From the NCBI GenBank assembly GCA_016785225.1, contig JAFBJZ010000772.1, forward strand, positions 2,604,001 to 2,668,000: DNA of 64,000 nt, read 5' to 3'. The notes under the pieces were generated by a model. It made no database searches, had not been told where the DNA came from, and saw only the letters and a list, made by a program, of their open reading frames with translations. Made by a program: the position numbers and the translations under genes. Of this stretch, positions 48,361-59,710 are shown piece after piece. The DNA comes from Psettodes erumei. Taxonomy: Eukaryota > Chordata > Actinopteri > Pleuronectiformes > Psettodidae. Position 1 is the first letter of the stretch, and each line of letters opens with the position of its first letter.

Positions 48361-51208
48361 TTACTTCGCTCCATTGCTTCTCCCTGCCCTCTCCATTGAC
48401 TAGCTGTTCAACAGTGGCATCAAGCTTGCACGATTGGACATAATTTATGCCCTACATGTATAAAAAACACTACCCTGTTTCTCTGTTTTTGCCCTCTATA
48501 CTTGAATTTGGCTAATATGTGGCATGAATACATGTGATAGCAAAAATCTATTGGCTTCCACATCAATTACAGCAAGTGATGTATTATGGCATAACAAAAC
48601 TACTGCATAAAGACATTTCTAAACGTTCCATGTGCCATTCAATGCAAGTTTAAAATGTGTCAAAGACTTATTCACTGTTAATAGGTAAAAAAATTGATAT
48701 GAATGATATTTTGCCCACAGTCACTACAAATGCTCCAGCATGAAAATGACTATTTTTTCTGTAGATTATACAAGTGTCTACTTTCACTTAGCAATGTATT
48801 CAGCTTTCTCAGAGACAGTCAGTGAAAATGGTTGCATCTGTGAAATTCAATTACACTTGTTGACCCTTTACTTTTTCAGTTACACTGCACATTGAAGCAC
48901 TTTTACAACAGCTCCAGTGTAGCTCATGCCATGGATTCGGATCTCAATCCAATCCTCATGCTGTGGATTGCAATGAATTGCAGGCATAAATGCACCACCA
49001 TTCAGTTTGAGTTTGTTAAACGTATGAGAATCCTCAGGAAAAAGCAATCTACTACCTCTTCCCCGCTGGAAGTTTCTCAAACAACTGAATTATACAGAGG
49101 ATGAAAAAAGGTGTCTTAGAGAAACAGGAAGCAGTTATGTTGGCTGATGGCCCAGTCTAATGGGCTGATGGGAATGTTGAATGAATGAGTGATTCTCCAG
49201 GGATCCCCTCAGCCTTTGGTAGGGTTGTGAATTGAGAGTGTCAGCTAACTCCTTCTCTGCTGAAAATGGAGGGTAAAAGTACATTGAAATCCTGCCAAAT
49301 AGTAAATCAAATATGTGTACAAAAAGGAAGTGAACATTTTTAGAACAATAAAGTTAAGTACACCCTCAACCCCCAGCTTGTCCCCCTCTCTCTCTCTCTC
49401 ACTAACTTTCTCTCTTTTCTCTTTTTCATATTAATCCACATTAATAGCATGCCAACAATAGGTAAATTAGGCGTAATTTATGTGCTAAGGCCTTGATGCA
49501 AATTTACCATATTAATAGCTGTTATTGCAGGAATTCACCTGGTGTCTCCAGGAATGTGACAACATCCCTGGGTCTTGCTACCGCTTCCTCCTGCTACATT
49601 TTCCTCCTTTCCTCTGCATGTTTTGAGGTCAGCAGGGGGCTTTGAAGCATGTCTTTGCAGTTCTTGACTCCTATCTTTAAAATGGTGGGAGGAAACTGAC
49701 CCAAATTGTGCTGTTCCTCTACATGATGTAAAGTAGGTCATTTCAAAGATCGCATAGATCCCATGTAGATAAGCCTCTGTACATTTATTTACTGTTTAGT
49801 AGGTTTGAGGGAGCACAGGCCTCTCCAAATTCAGAAAAGAAACAGTTAAAGACTTGTTCTGTCATCCTTGAAGCTTGCTCATTGTTAAAACTATTTCACC
49901 ATAGAGAAAAGTGTAAACTGGCTGTTGGGCCGATCAAGAATACAAAAAATTCACTGTGCTTTTCCACAGGGTTCAGCTTGTAACACAAATCTCCACTGTT
50001 TAATAATTGCATGGTGTTTTGCCTGTGCTGATTTGCAGAAGTGGCAAGCCAGTGAGTCCATAATGGAGAAAAATATTATATTAGCTGTGTGAGTGTGTTA
50101 ACTAACTTTTCAATTAGCAACCAAGAGTGCAAGTATTCACTAGGCTTCCATGTATTTTTGGAGTATCATCAAAATTAATTTTACTGTGCCAATTTATGGG
50201 TAATTATTGTTTGAGTAGTAGACTTATTTCAGTGTCTTATCAAATATATCGGGTGTATTTGAAGCTGTTTTACCCTTTTTAAATGCTTATAATGTTGTGT
50301 TCAAAAGTAACCCAGAGCCACAATCATGATGGTGAAGTTGTACTTGAATTTTTGTGCAAAAAAGTGCAAGCTAATTATTTTTCCTTACTTCTGGAAAATG
50401 TGCAGAAACATAAAGACATTTGCATAAAGGGAATTGCAATGGCCAAGTGATACAATTTGTTGATGATATCATCTTATTTTCACTTTTATTGATTTTTTTT
50501 CCTACTAATTATGGTTAGTTATTTTGTGGTTCTTTTTTACCCTGTTCAAATGCAGGACTTTGAAAGGGCCCCTCACTGAAGTCAAAAATGTTCAGTGTCT
50601 GGAACATACTTTAGAGCAAAGCCCACAACCACACCCCAGATGTTTTAGACAATGAATACCCTCACTCTCTTCAAGTCCCTGCTGCTCAAAGTCCAAGCTA
50701 CTGCTAATATGAGACAGGAAATTGCAGCAACAGGGCTTAATGACTGATGTCTACCTACTGGGTCTGTAAGTGGTTCTCTACGTCAAGGAGGGGATGTTAG
50801 TGTGGAGAGGAGAAGGGTACTGTCGGTTGAGATGTGCTTTAGGGGGCAGAAAGATTTAATAAAGTGATGATATATGACATCCAAAAGCTAAATACAGTAT
50901 ATCTAAAGAGCGAAGGGGTAGGGGTAATCAGATTGGCACTTTGTCTGCATCTAACTGCCTATGTGTGGTTCCCACTCACCTGGTATTTTGGTTGTACCTG
51001 TCATGCATTAATATAAGGAGAGGGTTTTGAAGTGTTAACCATCAGTCAGTATGTCACTGGTCTGAGACTGTTGGCTTCTGTACAGACGATGGCTCTCAGA
51101 TGAAAGCCCTGGACTCTCCTCAAAAACCTTGGGAACGGAGCATGGCATATAGCGAGCAGTGATAACAAGAATTTGGCTTCAAACAGGGTGAACATCAAAT
51201 ACCTGAAT
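48361..51208. other. Non-coding background
   Basis: About 2.8 kb without recognised genes. A CT-rich tract lies at 49383-49430. Homeodomain-like words are scattered. Nothing else stands out. Confidence 0.55.
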
Positions 51209-51254
51209 GTGTGTGTGTCTGTGTGTGTATGTGTGTTTTGTAGGTGTGTGTGTG
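51209..51254 (+). repeat. Interrupted (GT)n microsatellite
   Basis: GT runs broken by CT, AT and TTTTGTAG. Confidence 0.9.
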
Positions 51255-53571
51255 ATTTGCAGCGAAATGCTCCCATTTTAGTTCTAATGACACAGTATGT
51301 TGCGGCTGAGGCCACAGGATTTGGACATATGTTCACCTTTCTTTTGATGAGAAGAAATTGAGACCAGAAGAAAGGGGACAACATTTGGACCAGGAAAGCA
51401 CCAAAGGGAGTATGATGAAAAGGGAAAGACTAGATGGCTAGTGAAACCCTGTCATGACCAGCAGAGTGGTCCATTCATCTGCTCTAATTCGGGGCATTAG
51501 TGCCTCACAGGATCAACATTGTCAAGGCTACAAACAAGAATTGTTGTAGACTTTACCACTGCAGATTCTTTCATGTTCCATGTCATTCTTTAAGGCAGTG
51601 CATTTCAGAGCAGTGTGTGATAGTAGTGAAGACCAATACTTAAAAGAAACAAAGCGCAAAAATAGATAAGTACATACAAGACTTTATTTTAATATTGTTT
51701 TTAATAATGTTTTTCAGCATCCAGAGGAAGTGTCTTATGCACACTTTCTCTGACCTTAAGAGTAATAGGTAATAATAAAGTGTTCACATGATTAATCAGC
51801 CTATCTGCTGCTGATTCCTGCAGGGACTGCTGATATTCTATCTTCAAATTTTGTATTGATTCTGACCAGACTGTGTAAAGTTGTGGCTTGACCTTTCTTT
51901 ACAATTCCCTTGCTTGGGTCTCTCTCAGCATCTGTGTCTCTCAGCACGAGAAAGGCTCATTAATGGTTTTGCAGGTGCCTTTATTGCTATGTCCCATCTT
52001 TGGACCTATGATTGATTGTTGGCATCGAGTGAAATTGGAAATGCTCTTTGCTGTGATTGTTTTGTTAAACACCTGCACAGTATTTATTACAAAGGTCAGA
52101 TCGCCTTGGTTTCTTCATCTAAGAATATATGATCCCAATCTAACCCAGAAACAATTTCATTTTGACATTCCTCTATACTTTGCTGCTACTATAGACACTG
52201 TTCATCTGCAGTATTTGGTGTTAGAAATGGTAATTTATCTTTTTATTTTCTTTGAATCCCAACAGAAACAGTATTCAGATGTCTGTCTCTATCATAGAGC
52301 AGTGTCATTTCACTTTGTAATCAGCTCACTTCTTTTAATTAAGCTGTCATATTTCATATTTCACATACCCTTTTTAAGAACTATGCTATTTGATTATTTG
52401 TCTTTCACAACACCGGTATGGTTGGGATCAGTAGCTGATTAACAGCTAAGCAAAATGTTTGTCAAAACTTATAAGCATCCAACACACAAAGCACTGTGAA
52501 CAAATTATGTTTTTATTTCCAAGTTGTGCATCCTTCACCAGAACACATTGATTTTATAAATGCCACACTTTAATCAACTTTATCCTTGAAATAACTTGGA
52601 CTTGACTAAAACCAAAAATAGGATTTTTTATTTCAACTTGCGCTGCACAACTATTATGGACCCTTTTCACATAATTAAAAATGTGATGGACAGTTTTATA
52701 GTTTTTTTATGTTCTTTAGCTATATGATGTGTCCTTTAAATTGAAATTGCACCTGAAACATCAAGCTTTACAATATATAATATTTTAAGGGCCAAACACT
52801 GACTATAGGTTGGATGACATACAGTACACTGTAAGGTGTCCATGTAAAATACAGAACATTTATAAAGAATTGTTTTCTCATCTGATCAGTTCTTGCAATA
52901 ACCCAGTCAAATGTATCTCTAAATAATGTAATACACTATGTATCTGTTTGTTAGTACTCAGCATGATCAAGTTTAAAAAACATTTCATCGTGTAAAAATC
53001 ATGTTCAAAATACAGCCAAGGAAAGGCACATGCCCCAGGTAGATAGATGGTTAGTCTTTTTTTAGGACTGCATACCACAATATAAATAATTGAATTGTTA
53101 AAAGTACATCAGTAATCAGTATAACTGAAGTGCTGTATGCTTAATGAATTGCTCATTAATGGTTCTGAAATAAAGTGCCCCATACTACCTGAGGTTTTGT
53201 TTTTATATTTGGTTAGTGTGCATTTTACTGAATGAGATTAAATATGCATATTTTTCTTCTGATTTGTTTGCAACCTTATTTATAATGTGTCGATCAAATT
53301 TAGGAGAACATTATCACAGTCAGTGTGATAGCCCTTTGGTCTGCTTTAAATTATGCTTTATTTTCATTTTTCTTTGGGTTTTCAAGCTTCAAAGTATGGT
53401 GTGATTTTTTTTTGTGAGATGACAAAGCCACCCTTCGCATAAATTATAAGTCATTAATTTGCACTTCACAGTTGAAATAGGGTTTCTAAGCCTGCTATGT
53501 GTATGCAACAAGAGGAAAATCATTGATCCTTTAATACTGTCCCTGAGGGTCCAGTGGTGGGATAAAATAAA
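51255..53571. other. Non-coding; long stop-poor stretch at 51888-52442
   Basis: The plus strand is open for 184 codons at 51888-52442, but the frame starts at TTG, the composition is T-rich (few stop codons by chance), and the hydrophobic translation matches no family I know. The patches 51430-51620 and 51790-52110 have a CNE-like texture. The rest, to 53571, is AT-rich background. Confidence 0.5.
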
Positions 53572-53700
53572 GAAGCCCTTAAACTCTGCAATTGCCAATA
53601 ATGAGCCATCATTACTCAAATTACAGCAAGCACTGATTGGGTTTAAAGTAATGAAGAAAACAACATGATCAATCATCATCAAGGCCTGGTGTCGTCGTGT
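53572..53700 (+). promoter_or_regulatory. Duplicated CNE-like module, copy 1
   Basis: Aligns collinearly with 54630-54750. Shared exact blocks in order: CAATAATGAG (53596-53605), TCATT, CAAATTAC (53617-53624), CTGATT, GGT, and the 15-mer GATCAATCATCATCA (53667-53681). The distance from AATAATGAG to the 15-mer is 70 bp here and 72 bp in the other copy. The 15-mer runs into a hairpin at 53681-53715. Words such as AAATTAC and ATCAATCA are typical homeodomain/PBX targets. A local duplication of a regulatory module is inferred. Confidence 0.55.
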
Positions 53701-53715
53701 CAGAGCCCAGGCCTT
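53681..53715 (+). other. GC-rich inverted repeat (hairpin)
   Basis: Perfect 9-bp arms AAGGCCTGG (53681-53689) and CCAGGCCTT (53707-53715) enclose a 17-nt loop containing GTCGTCGTGTC. It directly follows copy 1 of the duplicated module; copy 2 keeps only the GCCTG start. Confidence 0.7.
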
Positions 53716-54629
53716 GTGCTGTGAGTGGTGGGGCAGAGCTTCTTCAACAGGGGCCAGGACTGGGCCATGTCCTAGGGGCAACCATCCATCCTCCAACATC
53801 AACATCTCAGAAGCGGCAGCAGTCACTTTGATTTCAAAATACAGCTATGACCATCACATAATGATCAAATCTATGCTACATCCCCCAGACGATGGGACAG
53901 ATGTTTTTAACAAAAGATAATTGAAGGTACTATATATGATTATTATGGTGTACATTCAATGCAGGCTTATTATCCATGGGCACTGCTGTCCGGCAGCTGA
54001 CTTTTGACAGTCATTTCCATCAGAGATGAAATTTCTAAAGAATATAATACAATAGTTACTTTTCATAATCTCTGCCATAGATGGCTTGTCAAGCACCCAC
54101 ATACTCTATTATCATTTTCATACTATTTTAATACCATGCTGGGACTTATTTCACCAGGTTGCTGACAGAATGGATTTGGAGAGTAAGTGGTCTTATGGAG
54201 AGGAAAATTATTTTCCCACTGGCTCATCACAGATAGCTCAATTAAGATAAGAAAGGAGAAATCTTAGTCATGTTTACATAAGGGATACAAAAATGGGAAA
54301 GAAAACAGGCAGCATGGAGAGGTATTATTTGTGTAATCAGGATATTGCTATTATTGGTGGTAAACATGTAATTTTATTGATAGAATTAATAGCGAGGCTT
54401 GTCAAGCCATTAAGCTAGCATAGCCTTGTAGTAGGTGTATAGTTCAGCATGCAGTTTTCTTCTCTTTTCTTTATGTGCACTCTGTCAACTCATCTTCTAT
54501 TACTTATTTGCCATTCAACAGTTCAACCAGCCTCCCTGCCCTCAATCTCTAACAGGAGATGCAGGAGGCACCAAGCAAGTTTTATTGCTGATCCAATCCC
54601 TGTTTAGATTCAGCGTGCATGAAAGCTCC
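53716..54629. other. Non-coding spacer between duplicated modules
   Basis: Moderately AT-rich with no recognised gene. AAAATTATTTTCC and ATAGAATTAATAGCG are present near 54205 and 54380. Possibly conserved in part. Confidence 0.5.
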
Positions 54630-54750
54630 TAAAGTTACCCACCATCAATAATGAGGTCTCATTTACACAAATTACTCTGAACGCTGATTAGGTATTATCT
54701 AACAGCAAGGGCCACCTCGATCAATCATCATCAGCCTGTGGAGCGTCAAT
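54630..54750 (+). promoter_or_regulatory. Duplicated CNE-like module, copy 2
   Basis: Counterpart of 53572-53700, offset about 1.05 kb, same orientation. CAATAATGAG is at 54646-54655, CAAATTAC at 54668-54675, GCTGATTAGGT near 54683, and the exact 15-mer GATCAATCATCATCA at 54719-54733. It is followed by GCCTG and GTC, as in copy 1. Sequence between the blocks has diverged while spacing is kept, as expected for duplicated binding-site arrays. Confidence 0.55.
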
Positions 54751-55394
54751 GGACATCGAAAGGTTAACCTAGATCTTGGAGGCCCTGCCACTGTCAGCAG
54801 AATCAGAGTGGGAGGCCTCTATGCTGTCGATAGAGCAGCCAGACAATTAGGTAATGATTAAAATAGTGGCACCTGGGACTCAATAAGAAAATGAGCCATC
54901 CTGGCATAATTTGAGAATGATTTGTTTACCAATCCATATAGCTGGAGACGAAAGTCACTGAAGTGCAATGTATTAAATGTACAAAGTCCTTTATGTGCCC
55001 CTACAAACTTTCTTATAGACTTCAGTGCTTTCAATATTCTGAGTAAAAGGAAAACCAGACAGCACTTAATGTAGAGTGTGTGCTGGAGGTGTTTATTTCT
55101 GTGGTGTTTATTGGAAAGAACCATCACCCATGGGAGAGAATCAGGCATAGCCTCAAACTTAGCAGTGCTGATCTTTCTGACTAAATCTCCTTCAAAACTG
55201 TAAACTTTTCTGAGAACATTAAAAATTCCCCATGCAATGATGTTGAAATGAAAATTGTAAGAGGCCTGTTTTTTTTGTTTTTTTGTTTTTTTTACAAAAA
55301 CACATTTTGACATGTCAAAGTAGGAAAACTGCAGGTGAAAATAACAAAAAATTAAATGGCTGAAATCCATTTAGCTGCTTCACCCTCATTTTCA
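54751..55394. other. Non-coding background
   Basis: The minus strand is open for 170 codons at 54858-55370 with an ATG, but the product is unrecognised and passes through an A/T homopolymer tract near 55270-55295. Treated as chance. No repeat recognised. Confidence 0.5.
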
Positions 55395-55842
55395 TTGTAA
55401 TGACTGGACCAGGAACAGAGACTCACATGCAGGAATTAGGCAAAAGTCACAGTTTATCCACGTAGGCAGCGGTCATGCATGGAGGGCAGCAAAGCAAAGG
55501 TAATATCCAATCTGCAAGCAAAAGCAAAGAGTCCAGAAACTATTAAAAAGACAATAACCAGGGTGGGGCTACAAAACGCACAGGTCATACATGGGAAGTC
55601 TACAAAAATAAGGAATGCATGCAGGTACTGAAATAATCTGACAGCAAAGTGGCGTGTGAGCAGGTGTATTTATACAGGGTGATTGATCGGTTTTTAGGTG
55701 CAGGTGTGGTGAGTGCAGTGGCGGGAAACTAAACAATGGGAGGAAGTGAAGCTGGAGTCCATGAAAGGAGCAAATGAAATACTAAATAAATCAAGAAGTG
55801 AGTGCATTCAGTCCAGACAGATCAGTCAGTCAGACTTGGACA
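55395..55842 (-). mobile_element. Solo-LTR-like retroelement fragment
   Basis: On the minus strand the unit begins TGTCCAAGTCTGAC and ends GTCCAGTCATTACA(A), the TG...CA form of a long terminal repeat. It contains a TATA box (TATAAATA, forward 55667-55674) inside a CACCTGCACCTA / CACCCTGTATAAATACACCTG block that I recall from abundant teleost retroelement repeats. It is flanked by imperfectly placed 5-bp direct repeats TTTCA at 55390-55394 and 55843-55847, consistent with a target-site duplication. No gag/pol reading frame adjoins it. The exact family is not identified. Confidence 0.5.
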
Positions 55843-55847
55843 TTTCA

Positions 55848-56729
55848 ATAAATTATTGTAAATGGTAATCACAAAGCAGTGGTACACTGAATCTTCCTGC
55901 ATTTCCCAAGATTTTTGAACTAACATCATCATTAAGAAATTCAAAAAAACAAGCAAAATGTCAGTCATATAGCAATGTAAAATGTACTGACTGTGCAACT
56001 TGTTGCTACTTTTGTGATAAAACCATTAAAATAGTTTTTTGTGACATACTAAAATATAGTTTAACACAGTAGAACAAGTTAAAGGCCAATTTATGTAATG
56101 TCAGTTACATGGCAAATGTGTTTCCACAGGAGGTACCAGACCAAGTACTTTGAGATTATCACAGCAAAAATAAACTGTGTTTAGTGTGGTTCCTGTAATA
56201 TATGTGAATATGAAATATTTTGGAAAAAAATCTTAAATAAGACCTTTAAAAGTCCATAAACACAAGGCAAAGTCAAACAAGAATCATAAAAAAGTATGAT
56301 GCCAACAACAAACTCAGGGATAAACAACAATGGGTCCATTCATTGCTGAAGCACTTAGACTCTTACTACATCGAGTGATCATAGCTTTAAAATGTAATGC
56401 TTTCTGATATTGACATCTTTTAACCTCTGTTTTGAATGGCACATCATGAAAATCACCATTACAGACAGCCTCGACAGCATGCCCCTGTTAGATAAACATT
56501 TAAATGTAGTCATAAAACGTTTTCCTCTCTGAATGATTCTCAATGTAAAGAAAGATTCAAAACTGCAGAATGGGATAAATATGCGATTGCCGGGATGCAC
56601 GGATAAACTGCTTGTGCTTGATAGCACTGAAAATATTAGTGGGACTGTCAATACTGTTAGTCCAAATGACCATGATGATGCCAACGTAATACGGTCCATA
56701 ATACATACAGTTGATTGATACGTGTGTTT
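55848..56729. other. Non-coding background
   Basis: AT-rich; no gene recognised. A small CpG patch (GCGATTGCCGGGATGCACGG) occurs near 56582. Confidence 0.55.
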
Positions 56730-57010
56730 TTTTTAATGAATGCTTTAATTCCCTCTGGTTTTAAAGACTTGCTCCTTTTTTAGCTATATAAAGGTAGGTT
56801 TTGTATTTAGACCCCGTGATAGGGTGATGTTCTTCAATAATGACAACACCTTTATGACAGAAGGGGAAGAGGAACTATGCTCATACTGCTGCTTTCTGAT
56901 TTGAATAATGAAATTAAATCCCTTTTTGTCTTTGCTCCTCATTGTTTGACTAGCATTCAGTCTGGGATAGAATAGAATGATAATAATTTGAATAATTTGA
57001 CCTGTAATTT
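56730..57010. promoter_or_regulatory. CNE-like island with TATA-like word
   Basis: CTATATAAAGGTAGG at 56784-56798 shares the 13-mer TATATAAAGGTAG with 25347-25359. Around it are GACCCCGTGATAGGG, TTGAATAATGAAATTAAAT and TGATAATAATTTG words. No frame is coding-like. It could be a regulatory element or the core promoter of a non-coding RNA. Confidence 0.33.
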
Positions 57011-57509
57011 TAGAAAGTGTTTGTACTGCATTTCTGCAGGAACAGATGGAAAATGGATGTAATTATCAAGGACGTGGTACCTCGAACATCCTTAAACTCT
57101 TCGTGTAATTCACTGATAATGTATTATTTCTTTTAAAAAAGAGCAAGGAGCAATGAGTCAGTAGTTACATGTTCTATCTTAAGTTGCAAATATTCTGGGT
57201 ATCACTGGATATGTTATGACATTATCTGGACAAGTAGGATTTGCCACAAGGAGTATCATGACACAAAGCCAAAATCCAATATCATACTACTCATTACATA
57301 CTTTTTATTCAGCATTACTTGGAAGCTACCTCAAGCCAAATATTTGCTCTTTGGAAAACCTTGTTACCAAAATCAGTTGGTGGCCCTTAGTATACATCCA
57401 TCCCATAAGCAGTGAGTGCTGGGACATGCTGTGTGCATCCACTAATACAAATGAACTTCCTCAGATAGGTCTGACACTTACAGCAGTGAACAAACAGTGC
57501 AGCCTCTTT
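57011..57509. other. Non-coding background
   Basis: No gene recognised. A plus-strand open frame at 57216-57515 has no known domain. Confidence 0.55.
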
Positions 57510-57840
57510 ATGTAATGGGTAGCAGTGGGGCACAGCAAAGAAATGATGAGATATGAAGGACCATTGCCTCTGGATAGAGGCGAGTGCTTTCGGGCCACTA
57601 GGATTAACACGTCCCCCACAGCCAAGTCACATGCGTTCCCTGCTCTCTGGCAAACAAGGAGGGCCACAAGTGCTATTTCGCTCACCTTTCAGAGGGGGTT
57701 TTGGATAGAGAGATCATTAAATTAACCGCAGGGCACTGCCTTTGTGACCAGAAGTACATAAGCCACTCAAGGGCGGTGGCCTGCACCCTGTGTTTCTTGA
57801 GATGCATGTATAGCTGTCCTCAGAGAGTCGGTACGACACT
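57510..57840. promoter_or_regulatory. CNE-like island
   Basis: CpGs are retained (AGAGGCGAGTGC, TTTCGGGCC, AACACGTCCC, ATGCGTTCC, ATTTCGCTC, AACCGCAGG, GGGCGGTGG, AGTCGGTACG), with GATCATTAAATTAACC near 57712 and no simple repeats or homopolymers. A strong island by texture; regulatory role inferred. Confidence 0.4.
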
Positions 57841-59259
57841 GAGGTGAGTCTGGGTCTGTAATAGTGTTAGCCTTTTAATCATTATGTGCTTAACACAGTA
57901 GATCTTTATTATAGAGGCTATTTTTCACAGAACTCACTTAGTCGAACATTATTTTTTCCGTGACCCAGTTCAATATCTGGTACTTCACATCGACTTGACT
58001 GGGAGCTCTTTTCCTCTGTGAGGATGGTGAAAGGTAATGAACAAGTGCCTCAAAGAATTTTTCAGTCTATAGTCTTTCAAAGAGGAGGTGATTGACAACA
58101 TCCTATCAGTGTAAGTGTGTGGTGTATTATCATAGTTGTCCATCCTGTCTAACTGGAGAGGATGTCCCTGTCTTCTGACGATGCTTTTCATGAAGTGGCT
58201 CTGCCCGATCATTGTCAATAAATAAATCTGATAATTGTCAGTGCAGACAGCTGTTTGTGACAGCTTTGTTGTCTTGACTCACTGCATCCTGTCATTCTCG
58301 CAGAGGGAGAAGTGAGTTTTATATACCCTGACTGCCATCCGGGGAGCGGAGACATTTGCACATGAATCAATTGTCAGCATCACTGTACTCTGACAACTCA
58401 GTGACAGCTCAAATACATGGAGAATATTGTTGTGCACATTTCTCCTGGTAGCATCCAAAGTTTGTGTGGATATTTTTCCCAGTCATGTGATTCAAGGAAT
58501 CTGGAATATCAAGGTTATATCTATCATTGTGAAAACAGAAGTGCAGAAATCTTCAGAATTATGGACTCACGCAAAACAGGAAAGTAGATGAAACATTTTT
58601 TAAAAAAATCTTCCTCTTTCAACAGCTACTTGAAAGTGAGCCTCTCCGATTATGATTGTGGCTCTTGTTGCTCAAGATAACTGCTTGACATTTTCTAAAT
58701 CAGTCAGTGTCAGTCTTGCATACTCAATTTCCCTCCACTTGAAAGCTCTCTCCAACTTTGGCATTTTGCAGTGTTCTGTCACTCAAAAAGAATTTGCTAT
58801 GGGTATCGATAAACAAAAAGTCTGACAGCACAGCAAACAAAAACAGCTATTTTTTATTGCAGAAATAACTTATGGTGTGATCTATCACAGTATCTGGACT
58901 TAAAAAGATAGGGGCGGTGAAGCCAAAATGTAATATGCATCTGTATCGAAAATTTTAGATTCATGTTGTAATAGTCCGCCTTTGACTGTGGCACTACCCT
59001 ATAAAGTAAAATGATTTGACTTTAAAGGAACCAAATAGAAATCCTCACATTTTTTTTCCTTTAGGTAACATTCTCCTTATAGATTGGAGAGTGGCATCTT
59101 AATGAAAGGTTCAGCATATCAGAAGGCTGATGATGAATTGGACATGTTTACCTGGAGAACCTTGTATTTGTGTGGATGGATTATTGTAACACAGATTTTA
59201 GCTGCAAACAAAAGCAGATAAAAGAAGGGACTCATTGATACGCTAGTTAGACAAATACA
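57841..59259. other. Non-coding background
   Basis: No gene or known repeat recognised. A patch at 58260-58400 (CCATCCGGGGAGCGGAG) is more balanced and may be conserved. Confidence 0.55.
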
Positions 59260-59710
59260 TTGTAATGTGGTTGGCCTACAGTAGGCATCGCAACCCATGG
59301 GTTAATAAGATTAGTAAAATTAAGATGATTTACTGTCAACAGCAAGCACTTACCCTTGTAGGCCATGGCACATTGATCCACGGTGGTGAGAGAGGACCCT
59401 CTCCAGTTGCACTCCATCCTGGACATCTCTTAAATGTTTTGCCAGTGTCAGTGCACTTTGAGTGCTCCCGTTGAAAAGATAATCACTGCGATCAGTGTTC
59501 TTTAAGGCTTGACCAGCCACAATAATCTGTTCACATCAACGATTGTGCACTCACTTGTGCTTAATGGCTCTTAAGTTCCCCTGCCCTACAGCTCCCCTGA
59601 ACCCCCACCTCCCCCCACCCTGACTTGCAGCCTGTAAGCTCCGGGCCTGATCAATTAAAACGACTTGAACATTTAAAGGCCTGTCAATAAACAGTCCCCT
59701 ATGACTCAAC
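59260..59710. promoter_or_regulatory. CNE-like island
   Basis: Contains GTTAATAAGATTAGTAAAAT near 59300, ATCCACGGTGG, CTCCCGTTG, CACTGCGATCAG, ATCAACGATTG, and the dense stretch at 59630-59695 with AAGCTCCGGGCC, TGATCAATTAAAACGAC, TTTAAAGGCC and TCAATAAACAG (homeodomain- and forkhead-like words). A C-rich CCCCCACCTCCCCCC tract lies at 59600-59620. Regulatory role inferred. Confidence 0.4.

Noticed and set aside
51888..52442. 184-codon open frame on the plus strand
   Set aside because: Begins at TTG, no ATG near the start, T-rich composition makes stop codons scarce, and the hydrophobic translation matches no family I recognise. No splice or promoter context.
54858..55370. 170-codon open frame on the minus strand with ATG
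   Set aside because: Unrecognised product, AT-rich codons, and it reads through a homopolymer tract encoding a lysine-rich stretch. Expected occasionally by chance in 64 kb of six frames. A protein search would settle it.
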